DNA of 64,000 bases from Crassaminicella profunda (lineage in GTDB: Bacteria > Bacillota > Clostridia > Peptostreptococcales > Thermotaleaceae), in the NCBI RefSeq assembly GCF_019884785.1, contig NZ_CP082326.1, forward strand, positions 1,047,355 to 1,111,354. Reading direction: 5' to 3'. The notes beneath the pieces are model-generated. The model saw nothing but the letters and a program-made list of their open reading frames with translations. It was not told the origin of the DNA and did no database searches. Numbering within the stretch: position 1 is the first letter of the stretch; each line of letters begins with the position of its first letter. The translations under genes and the position numbers were made by a program. Of the stretch, positions 54,437 to 61,981 are shown piece by piece.

Positions 54437-55927
54437 ATGGCATTAATGACAAAAGAACAATATCTTGAAAGTTTAAGAAAATTGGATGTAAAGGTGTATA
54501 TGTTTGGAGAATTGGTTGAAAACTTTGTAGACCATCCAGTAATTAGACCATCTATCAATTCAGTAGCAATGACTTATGAATTAGCACATGATCCTCAATA
54601 TGAAGATTTGATGACAGCTACATCTAACTTAACTGGGGAAAAAGTAAATCGTTTTACACATTTACATCAAAGCACAGATGATTTAAGAAAGAAAGTAAAA
54701 ATGCTAAGACTTCTTGGACAAAAAACTGGATCATGCTTCCAAAGATGTGTTGGTATGGATGCCTTCAATGCAGTATATAGCACAACTTTTGAAACAGATA
54801 AAGCACATGGAACAAAGTACCATGAAAACTTCAAAAAGTATTTAGAGTATGTACAGAAGAATGACTTAGTAATAGATGGAGCGATGACTGACCCTAAAGG
54901 AGATAGAAGTTTAGCACCAAGTAAGCAACATGATCCTGATCTTTTCTTACACGTAGTAGAGCAAAGAGAAGATGGTATTGTTGTAAAAGGAGCAAAAGCC
55001 CATCAAACAGGTTCTATTAACTCACATGAACATTTAATTATGCCAACAATTGCTATGAGAGAAGGAGACGAAGCTTACGCAGTATCTTTCGCAGTACCAA
55101 CAGATGCAGAAGGAATTTATATGATCTATGGAAGACAAAGTTGCGATACAAGAAAGTTAGAAGAAGGTGCAGATATTGATGTAGGAAACAAACAATTTGG
55201 TGGACAAGAAGCATTAGTAGTATTTGATAATGTATTCATTCCAAATGATAGAATTTTCCTAAATGGAGAAGTAGAATTTGCAGGAATGCTAGTAGAAAGA
55301 TTTGCAGGATACCATCGTCAAAGTTATGGTGGATGTAAAGTAGGTGTTGGGGATGTACTTATAGGAGCAGCAGCACTTGCAGCAGAATTCAATGGAGCAG
55401 CAAAAGCTTCTCACGTTAAAGATAAATTAATCGAAATGACTCACTTAAATGAAACATTATACTGCTGTGGTATTGCCTGTTCAGCAGAAGGATATCCAAC
55501 AGAGGCTGGAAACTATCAAATCGATTTATTACTTGCAAATGTATGTAAGCAAAATGTAACAAGATTCCCATATGAAATCACAAGACTTGCAGAAGATATT
55601 GCTGGAGGACTTATGGTAACAATGCCATCAGAACAAGATTTCAAACATCCAGTAATTGGACCTGTTTGCGAGAAATACTTCAAAGGCGTAAATGTAGTTC
55701 CAACAGAGCATAGAATGAGAGTACTAAGACTGATTGAAAATATGACATTAGGAACAGCAGCAGTAGGATATAGAACAGAATCAATGCATGGAGCAGGTTC
55801 TCCGCAAGCACAAAGAATTATGATTGCAAGACAAGGAAATCTACCTCATAAGAAAGATTTAGCAAGAAAAATTGCTAGAATTGATGAAGTTTCTGTAGCA
55901 GCAAGAGAAGCGGCGGCTACAAAATAG
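54437..55927 (+). CDS. abfD: 4-Hydroxybutyryl-CoA dehydratase / vinylacetyl-CoA isomerase, copy 1
   Basis: 496 residues. A flavin and [4Fe-4S] enzyme that dehydrates 4-hydroxybutyryl-CoA to crotonyl-CoA by a ketyl-radical path and isomerises vinylacetyl-CoA. Cluster ligands known for the Clostridium aminobutyricum enzyme (Cys99, Cys103, His292, Cys299) are matched one residue later: GSCFQRC gives Cys100 and Cys104, and GYHRQSYGGC gives the His and third Cys near 293 and 300. KGAKAHQTG and NMTLGTAAVGYRTESMHGAG also fit. GGAGCTGA precedes ATG 54437. It differs from copy 2 at about 22 residues. Confidence 0.96.
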   Translation: MALMTKEQYLESLRKLDVKVYMFGELVENFVDHPVIRPSINSVAMTYELAHDPQYEDLMTATSNLTGEKVNRFTHLHQSTDDLRKKVKMLRLLGQKTGSCFQRCVGMDAFNAVYSTTFETDKAHGTKYHENFKKYLEYVQKNDLVIDGAMTDPKGDRSLAPSKQHDPDLFLHVVEQREDGIVVKGAKAHQTGSINSHEHLIMPTIAMREGDEAYAVSFAVPTDAEGIYMIYGRQSCDTRKLEEGADIDVGNKQFGGQEALVVFDNVFIPNDRIFLNGEVEFAGMLVERFAGYHRQSYGGCKVGVGDVLIGAAALAAEFNGAAKASHVKDKLIEMTHLNETLYCCGIACSAEGYPTEAGNYQIDLLLANVCKQNVTRFPYEITRLAEDIAGGLMVTMPSEQDFKHPVIGPVCEKYFKGVNVVPTEHRMRVLRLIENMTLGTAAVGYRTESMHGAGSPQAQRIMIARQGNLPHKKDLARKIARIDEVSVAAREAAATK

Positions 55928-55938
55928 ATAATAATTAT

Positions 55939-55970
55939 AAAAAAGGGGGAAGCTCCTTTCTCCCTTTTTT
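55939..55970 (+). terminator. Terminator after abfD copy 1
   Basis: AAAAAGGGGGA and TCTCCCTTTTT arms with an 8-base loop and T-rich end. The next gene could still be reached by read-through or by its own promoter. Confidence 0.8.
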
Positions 55971-56118
55971 AATTTTTTAGAGGAACATTTTGTGTGAAAA
56001 AGAAAGTTGGATAATTACATAAAATTACAAAAATGTTTTAACAGGACTAATAAAAATTTATACATTTGTACTGAAAATTACAAAACTTAAAAAACAACAA
56101 TAAAAAGGAGGAAATATT

Positions 56119-57486
56119 ATGGCGATGAAGAGAGAGTTAGGAAAAGAACAACCGTATATTCCAGCAGGGCCGTTTAAAATTCGTATTCCATTTATCCATT
56201 ACAAATTCGAATGGGCGGATTATATTCAGGGATTATTAATGTGTGCAGTCTGTCTTGGGGCAGTTCCAATGCTTCAAGAGTATTTAGGAATGCCTTTTGA
56301 AGTAGCTATGGCAATTGTTGTACTAAATGGATTATTCTATTGTGCACATGTATTTTTAGGAGATCCGGTAGTCCCAGGATGGGTAACGCCAGCTATTCCA
56401 CTTTTGATGCTTCATATTAGTCAATATGAAATGGGTCCTGAGAGAATGCAAGCTTTAATTGCATTTGAGATGTCTTTAGGTATTTTAGCAATTATTTTAG
56501 GTGTTACAGGACTTGGTAAAAAAATTGTTTCTATTGTTCCTAATGCAATGCAATCAGGAATTATAATGGGTGCAGGTTTTGCAGCTGTAATTCTTATTTT
56601 TAAGAAGGGTGCTAAGTTTGATAGTTTTCCATTATCTATTATTATTTGTGTAGGATTAGGTTTCTATCTTTTATTCTCAAATCATTTTAAAAGTATTAGA
56701 GAAAACCATTCTATATTAAAGGTGATTGCGAACCTAGGGATTTTACCAGTTGTAGCGTTAGCTATCATAGTAGGTCCAATGCTTGGGGAAACACCATGGC
56801 CACAAATTGAGTGGGGAATTACAAAACCTGCATTTGCTACTATGTGGAGAGAGTGGACATTCTTTGGAGTGGGTTTTCCTCCAGTGAGTCTGTTTATTGA
56901 AAGTTTACCTACAGTTATCTCTGCATATATCGTATTATTTGGAGATATGATTCAATCACAAGCTTTACTTGAAGATGCTGGAAAGGTTCGTACAGATGAA
57001 CATATTGATTATAATCCTAATAGATCTCACTTAGTATTTGGTTTAAGAAACTTTATTATGTCTATTATCGGACCAGATTTAACTATGTGTGGACCTCTTT
57101 GGGCCGCGATGCAAGTTGTTATTTGTGAACGTTATAAGCATGGAAGAAAAGCAATGGATTCAATTCATGGTGGAGCAGGATCTTTTAGATTTGGTACTTT
57201 TACAGGTTACTTAATTCTTCCGATTGTTACCCTTTGTAAACCTATATTAGGAATTGCTCTTGCGTCTACTATGTTGATTCAAGGTTATGTTTCTGTTCGT
57301 GTTGGGGTTATGAAGGCTCGTACCTTTAATGATTTAGGTATTGCTGGTGTAATGGGTGCTGTTCTTTGTACTCGTGGAGCTGCATGGGGACTTGCAGCAG
57401 GTATTGTGCTTTGCTTACTTGTTAATTTAGGAAATAAGCCAGAGTATGATGTGTATGTATTTGGTGAAGAAGAAGAAGCAGCTTAG
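56119..57486 (+). CDS. NCS2-like multi-span membrane transporter, candidate 4-hydroxybutyrate carrier
   Basis: 455 residues with roughly 11-13 hydrophobic segments. The architecture (a long N-terminal half with VVPGWVTPAIPLLML, and GIIMGAGFAAVILIF, then ISAYIVLFGDMIQSQALLEDAG and GPDLTMCGPLWAAMQ) resembles the xanthine/uracil permease superfamily (NCS2/SulP fold), but I cannot place it in a named subfamily. AAAGGAGGAA precedes ATG 56119. Being enclosed by the two abfD units, it may import 4-hydroxybutyrate or a related acid; this is inference from position. Confidence 0.75.
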   Translation: MAMKRELGKEQPYIPAGPFKIRIPFIHYKFEWADYIQGLLMCAVCLGAVPMLQEYLGMPFEVAMAIVVLNGLFYCAHVFLGDPVVPGWVTPAIPLLMLHISQYEMGPERMQALIAFEMSLGILAIILGVTGLGKKIVSIVPNAMQSGIIMGAGFAAVILIFKKGAKFDSFPLSIIICVGLGFYLLFSNHFKSIRENHSILKVIANLGILPVVALAIIVGPMLGETPWPQIEWGITKPAFATMWREWTFFGVGFPPVSLFIESLPTVISAYIVLFGDMIQSQALLEDAGKVRTDEHIDYNPNRSHLVFGLRNFIMSIIGPDLTMCGPLWAAMQVVICERYKHGRKAMDSIHGGAGSFRFGTFTGYLILPIVTLCKPILGIALASTMLIQGYVSVRVGVMKARTFNDLGIAGVMGAVLCTRGAAWGLAAGIVLCLLVNLGNKPEYDVYVFGEEEEAA

Positions 57487-57550
57487 TTTAAAATTAAAGT
57501 ATGCAGGTAGTCATAAGGCTATCTGCATCTTTCCATATGGAGGAGATTTT

Positions 57551-57871
57551 ATGAATGTCAAGATTACAGAAGAGGCGAAGATGTATATAAAAAAGCAAAA
57601 GGCCTCTTGTGTTGTTATTCATATGATTCCAGAAGAGACAAGTGGTGGATGAGGATGTGGAAATACAAAGAGATACTATATTCCTTCCGTGAGAATGGGA
57701 TTTAAAGATCAAAAAAAGGTGAAATCATATGAAAAGCTCAAAATTAATGGAATAGATGTTTATTTGTCTTCTAAAGTAGAAATGGATAAAGAGGGAATTA
57801 CTATTTTTCTTGAAAAAATATTTTTTAAACGGAGACTACAGGTTGAAGGGATATTGCTTCGATTGCAGTAA
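57551..57871 (+). CDS. HesB/IscA-like selenoprotein (in-frame TGA as Sec34)
   Basis: 107 codons counting the stop. The frame reads MNVKITEEAKMYIKKQKAS..., reaches SGG at 57641-57649, a TGA at 57650-57652, then GCGNTKRYYIPSVRMGF and a normal C-terminal half, ending at TAA 57869. The fold pattern is that of a short HesB/IscA-like protein, and a selenocysteine-containing HesB-like family is known from clostridia. A plausible SECIS-type hairpin follows the TGA (GGAAATA pairing with TATATTCC, about 57659-57684). GGAGGAG precedes ATG 57551. If TGA is a stop, the gene would be broken, but both halves look intact. Selenium incorporation is inferred. Confidence 0.8.
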
Positions 57872-57909
57872 TCTTTATGAGGCTATAGGTAAAAAAGGAG
57901 ACGGAATAT

Positions 57910-58818
57910 ATGAGGATCAATCATACACAAATATTAGAAAATCCTGCGTATAAAAATTTGTCAGTTATTTTAGGGAATCATCCAAAAGAATATACGGTTA
58001 TAGATTATTTAACCATTGCAGCTTTTTATATGCATGCCATATATAGTGAACAAATTGTTGTTGCAGTAGCAGATATAGAGAAATATCGTGTCTATATTCC
58101 AGGAAAAAGGATTAATCATAACCTAAAAGCAGGAGATAAACTTGTAAAAGGGTCTATTATGAGTGACGCCATTAATAATAAAAAAAGGATTAGTAAAAAG
58201 ATAGATGAAAATGTTTTTGGGTTTCCATATATAGGAACGGCTTATCCTATTTATGACCAATCGGGTAAAGTTGTAGCTGGACTAATCATATGTGAAAGTA
58301 ACGAAGGTTTAGCCAATATGACAGTAGCTGCCTCAGATTTAAATAATGTTTCAGAAAGAATCATAGAGATGGTGGAGGATTTGGAAACTTCAAATGGTAA
58401 ATTATCTGGTGTAGGAGAGAAATTATCCGAATTATCATCGGACTCTTTAGAAAAGGTTGCAGCTACAGATGAAATATTAAAGTCTATTGGTGGCATTGCA
58501 AAGCAATCGAATATTTTAGGAATTAATGCAGCTATTGAAGCTGCAAGAGCTGGGGAATTAGGAAAAGGATTTGGTGTTGTTGCTAAAGAAATACAAAAAT
58601 TTTCCAATCAAAATGTAAATTCTCTTAAAATTATTGAAGAAACTTTAAAACAAATTTGTGCTTCTTCCGAAAATGTAAATGATGAGGTTGGGCATATAAG
58701 GGAGTTTGTGAAAAAACAAGCTGAAGTTATGTCAGAGTTATCCTCAGTTACGCAGCAGTTATATTCTGTAAGTGTCCTACTAAAAGATTTAGCAGAAAAA
58801 ATGATAGAAAGAAAGTAA
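57910..58818 (+). CDS. Soluble methyl-accepting chemotaxis-type sensor
   Basis: 302 residues and no membrane segment. The first 140 residues form a sensor-like domain ([58 protein letters not shown]). The rest is a short MCP signalling hairpin with the conserved tip [31 protein letters not shown]. The signalling hairpin is shorter than in full chemoreceptors. AAAGGAGACGG precedes ATG 57910. Its place in the abfD unit suggests it senses a substrate or redox state linked to the pathway. Confidence 0.88.
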   Translation: MRINHTQILENPAYKNLSVILGNHPKEYTVIDYLTIAAFYMHAIYSEQIVVAVADIEKYRVYIPGKRINHNLKAGDKLVKGSIMSDAINNKKRISKKIDENVFGFPYIGTAYPIYDQSGKVVAGLIICESNEGLANMTVAASDLNNVSERIIEMVEDLETSNGKLSGVGEKLSELSSDSLEKVAATDEILKSIGGIAKQSNILGINAAIEAARAGELGKGFGVVAKEIQKFSNQNVNSLKIIEETLKQICASSENVNDEVGHIREFVKKQAEVMSELSSVTQQLYSVSVLLKDLAEKMIERK

Positions 58819-58831
58819 AGGAGGAGTTTTT

Positions 58832-59446
58832 GTGTTTACATGTGCAGACTGTGAGATCATAGGTTGTCGAAAAGGAGAATTTGAAAAAGTACCTGCTAAT
58901 TGTCCTATAAAAGAAGAGGAAGTTTATGAGTGTGCAAGGGAAGAATATGAGAAAGAAGAAATTAAAAAGTTTATAGATGGAACAATACAACTTGAAAAAG
59001 AAGGAAAGGGTAGATGGTCTCGCGTTGAAGAAACCATTCAATTCTGTAAGATGATGAATTATAAAAAAATTGGTGTAGCCTTTTGTTTAGGACTTAAAAA
59101 GGAAACAAAAATATTTGTAAAAATTCTTAGAGATCATGGTTTTGAGGTTTCATCAGTGATTTGTAAAAATGGAGGGATTGATAAAAAAGCATTAAGTATA
59201 AGTGATGGAGAAGATTTAAGAGGAGTAAGTTGTAATCCAATAGGACAAGCCATGTTGTTGAACAAAGAGGAGACGGAATTTAATATTACTATAGGACTTT
59301 GTGTAGGACATGACGCTTTGTTTTTTAAATATGTTGAGGCTCCAACTACTGTGTTACTTACAAAAGATAGGGTTTTAGCCCATAATCCAATTGGCGCTTT
59401 GAATTGTGCCCATAGTTTTTATCGTAGAAAGCTAAGAAATAAGTAA
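58832..59446 (+). CDS. DUF1847 family cysteine-rich protein
   Basis: 204 residues. The N-terminus has a cysteine-rich, probable metal-binding segment (CADCEIIGCRKGEFEKVPANCP), and the body has GVAFCLGLKKETKIFVKIL, GVSCNPIGQAMLLNKE and GLCVGHDALFFKYVEAPTT, the DUF1847 pattern. Function is unknown. It starts with GTG 58832 after AAAGGAGGAG, 13 bp behind the chemotaxis-type gene, so they share a transcript. Confidence 0.9.
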   Translation: MFTCADCEIIGCRKGEFEKVPANCPIKEEEVYECAREEYEKEEIKKFIDGTIQLEKEGKGRWSRVEETIQFCKMMNYKKIGVAFCLGLKKETKIFVKILRDHGFEVSSVICKNGGIDKKALSISDGEDLRGVSCNPIGQAMLLNKEETEFNITIGLCVGHDALFFKYVEAPTTVLLTKDRVLAHNPIGALNCAHSFYRRKLRNK

Positions 59447-59451
59447 GAAAT

Positions 59452-59577
59452 GTTGCTGAAATGCAACGTGAATGCATAAATGCAACAGAAGTATAAAGAT
59501 AGCTAAATACTTATACATAGCAAAAATTGACTATTATTTAACATATATTTAGGAGAAAAATGTTGCAAATTTGCAAC
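59452..59577 (+). promoter_or_regulatory. Three activator dyads upstream of abfD copy 2
   Basis: GTTGC-TGAAAT-GCAAC (59452-59467), AATGC-ATAAAT-GCAAC (59471-59486) and GTTGC-AAATTT-GCAAC (59562-59577). Start-to-start distances are 19 and 91 bp, against 19 and 93 bp before abfD copy 1. The rest of the 59447-59847 gap is AT-rich without a gene. Confidence 0.8.
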
Positions 59578-59717
59578 GAAATATAATTGTATATTTTTGA
59601 GGATAATAAAATGATAAGTGTAAATATAAATAGTATAAAAGGATATAAACTAGTGAATTCAAATGCTGTGTTGGATTGTTCTAAAAAAAAAATAAAAAAA
59701 ATTAACAGCTTAAATAA

Positions 59718-59733
59718 TGGCATAGGATTTGCT
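59718..59733 (+). promoter_or_regulatory. Sigma-54 promoter of abfD copy 2
   Basis: TGGCAT-AGGAT-TTGCT with GG (59719) and GC (59731) 12 bp apart, about 115 bp before the start codon. Confidence 0.88.
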
Positions 59734-59847
59734 TAATAGTATAAGTGTAAGAAATAACGAAAAAAAGTTAAAGAATTTCAAAAATGTATGTACAAAAATA
59801 AAATATTTTGTTAAAATAATAACAAATCGAAAGGGAGCTGATTTTAA

Positions 59848-61338
59848 ATGGCATTAATGACAAAAGAACAATATCTTGAAAGTTTAAGAAAATTAGATAT
59901 AAAGGTGTACATGTTTGGAGAATTAATTGAAAACTTTGTAGATCATCCAGTAATTAGACCATCTATCAATTCGGTAGCAATGACTTATGAATTAGCACAA
60001 GATGAACAATATGAAGATTTAATGACAGCTACATCGAACTTAACTGGGGAAAAAGTAAATCGTTTTACACATTTACATCAAAGTACAGATGACTTAAGAA
60101 AGAAAGTAAAAATGCTAAGACTTCTTGGACAAAAAACAGGATCATGTTTCCAAAGATGTGTGGGAATGGACTCTTTCAATGCTGTATATAGTACAACTTA
60201 TGAAATTGATAAAGCTCATGGAACAAAATATCATGAAAACTTCAAAAAATATTTAGAATATGTACAAAAGAATGACTTAGTAGTAGATGGAGCTATGACT
60301 GATCCTAAAGGAGATAGAGGTTTAGCACCAAGTAAGCAAAAGGATCCTGATCTTTTCTTACATGTAGTAGAGCAAAGAGAAGATGGTATCGTTGTAAGAG
60401 GAGCAAAAGCTCACCAAACAGGAGCAGTAAACTCTCATGAACATCTAATCATGCCAACAATTGCTATGAGAGAGGGAGACGAAGCTTACGCTGTATCTTT
60501 TGCTATTCCATCAGATGCTGAAGGTATTTTTATGATCTACGGAAGACAAAGCTGTGATTCAAGAAAGACAGAAGAAGGTGCAGATATTGATGTAGGGAAT
60601 AAAGAATTTGGTGGACAAGAAGCATTAGTAGTATTTGATAATGTATTTATTCCAAATGATAGAATCTTCTTAAATGGAGAAGTGGAATTTGCAGGAATGT
60701 TAGTAGAAAGATTTGCAGGATACCATCGTCAAAGTTATGGTGGATGTAAAGTAGGTGTTGGTGATGTACTTATAGGAGCAGCAGCACTTGCAGCAGAATT
60801 CAATGGAGCAGCAAAAGCTTCTCACATTAAAGATAAATTAATCGAAATGACTCACTTAAATGAAACATTATACTGTTGTGGTATTGCTTGTTCAGCAGAA
60901 GGTTATCCAACAGAAGCTGGAAACTATCAAATCGATTTACTACTTGCAAATGTATGTAAGCAAAATGTAACAAGATTCCCATATGAAATCACAAGACTTG
61001 CAGAAGATATTGCTGGAGGACTTATGGTAACAATGCCATCAGAACAAGATTTCAAACATCCAGTAATCGGACCTGTTTGTGAGAAATACTTCAAAGGAGT
61101 AAATGTAGTTCCAACAGAGCATAGAATGAGAGTATTAAGACTTATTGAGAATATGACATTAGGAACAGCAGCAGTAGGATATAGAACAGAATCAATGCAT
61201 GGAGCAGGTTCTCCACAAGCACAAAGAATTATGATTGCAAGACAAGGAAACCTTGCACATAAAAAAGATTTAGCAAGAAAAATTGCTAGAATAGATGAAG
61301 TATCTGTAGCAACAAGAGAAGCAGCAGCTACTAAATAA
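59848..61338 (+). CDS. abfD: 4-Hydroxybutyryl-CoA dehydratase / vinylacetyl-CoA isomerase, copy 2
   Basis: 496 residues and about 95 percent identical to copy 1. All cluster ligands (Cys100, Cys104, and the His/Cys pair in GYHRQSYGGC) are unchanged. Substitutions lie mostly at surface-type positions in the first 245 residues, such as AQDEQYED for AHDPQYED and TTYEIDK for TTFETDK; the last 240 residues have only three. GGGAGCTGA precedes ATG 59848. This copy heads the unit with the CoA-transferase and dehydrogenase, so it is likely the main catabolic enzyme. Confidence 0.96.
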   Translation: MALMTKEQYLESLRKLDIKVYMFGELIENFVDHPVIRPSINSVAMTYELAQDEQYEDLMTATSNLTGEKVNRFTHLHQSTDDLRKKVKMLRLLGQKTGSCFQRCVGMDSFNAVYSTTYEIDKAHGTKYHENFKKYLEYVQKNDLVVDGAMTDPKGDRGLAPSKQKDPDLFLHVVEQREDGIVVRGAKAHQTGAVNSHEHLIMPTIAMREGDEAYAVSFAIPSDAEGIFMIYGRQSCDSRKTEEGADIDVGNKEFGGQEALVVFDNVFIPNDRIFLNGEVEFAGMLVERFAGYHRQSYGGCKVGVGDVLIGAAALAAEFNGAAKASHIKDKLIEMTHLNETLYCCGIACSAEGYPTEAGNYQIDLLLANVCKQNVTRFPYEITRLAEDIAGGLMVTMPSEQDFKHPVIGPVCEKYFKGVNVVPTEHRMRVLRLIENMTLGTAAVGYRTESMHGAGSPQAQRIMIARQGNLAHKKDLARKIARIDEVSVATREAAATK

Positions 61339-61360
61339 TGATTAAATGTTAATTTTAAAA

Positions 61361-61383
61361 TGGGGTGGAAAATTCCACCCCCA
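61361..61383 (+). terminator. Hairpin between abfD copy 2 and the NifU-domain gene
   Basis: TGGGGTGGAA and TTCCACCCCCA form a strong stem without a T run. It may stabilise the abfD message or reduce downstream expression rather than terminate. Confidence 0.5.
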
Positions 61384-61404
61384 ACCTTATAATGGGGTGA
61401 GGAT

Positions 61405-61683
61405 ATGTTTAATAGAGTAAATGAAGTAATAGACAAAATCATAAGACCAAAGTTAAAAGAGCATTATGGAGACATTGAGCTTGTAGAAGTGAAAGAGGGT
61501 ATTGTAAAAGTAAAATTTTTAGGAGCTTGCAGTGGATGTCCATCTGCAAAATTTACCCTGGAGGATATTGTACTTCGTGATTTACAGGAAAAAATACCTG
61601 AAATCAAGGAAGTTTTGCTAGTGACAGAAGTGAGTCAAGACCTTATAGATATGGCAAAAAAAATATTAAATAAGGAAAAGTAG
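61405..61683 (+). CDS. NifU C-terminal domain protein (Nfu-like)
   Basis: 92 residues, one Nfu domain. The cluster-binding CxxC lies in FLGACSGCPSAKFTLEDIV near 45. Nfu proteins carry and deliver iron-sulfur clusters. GGGGTGAGG precedes ATG 61405, 66 bp after abfD copy 2. Position suggests it serves the [4Fe-4S] cluster of the dehydratase. Confidence 0.92.
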   Translation: MFNRVNEVIDKIIRPKLKEHYGDIELVEVKEGIVKVKFLGACSGCPSAKFTLEDIVLRDLQEKIPEIKEVLLVTEVSQDLIDMAKKILNKEK

Positions 61684-61694
61684 GTAGATTGACT

Positions 61695-61964
61695 TTGAAA
61701 ATAGGGATAAAGTACTGTGGAGGATGTAACCCACGGTATGATCGAAAAAAGTTTATAGAGCAAATAAAAGAAGCGTTAGGAGAAAACTTTACGTTTGAAG
61801 TTGCAAAAGAAGAAGAAATGTATGATTTTCTTTTAGTAGTGGGGGGATGCACGAATTGTTGTGCAAATTTCACGAATATTCGCACTAAAAAAGGTGTTTT
61901 TTGTATAAAAAAGCATGATGATTATGAAAAAGTGATTCATGTAATCAAAAAAATTCATAAATAA
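61695..61964 (+). CDS. Small CGGCN-motif protein of unknown function
   Basis: About 89 residues. IKYCGGCNPRYDRKKFIEQIKEAL at the start and VVGGCTNCCANF near 52 give five cysteines in two clusters, suggesting metal or cluster binding. I recognise the CGGCNPR start from small clostridial proteins near amino-acid and CoA-pathway genes, but know no assigned function. TTG 61695 is preferred over TTG 61689 by spacing from TAGGT. It is 11 bp after the Nfu gene and 17 bp before the CoA-transferase. Confidence 0.75.
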   Translation: MKIGIKYCGGCNPRYDRKKFIEQIKEALGENFTFEVAKEEEMYDFLLVVGGCTNCCANFTNIRTKKGVFCIKKHDDYEKVIHVIKKIHK

Positions 61965-61981
61965 GGGAAAGGGTGGAGAAG

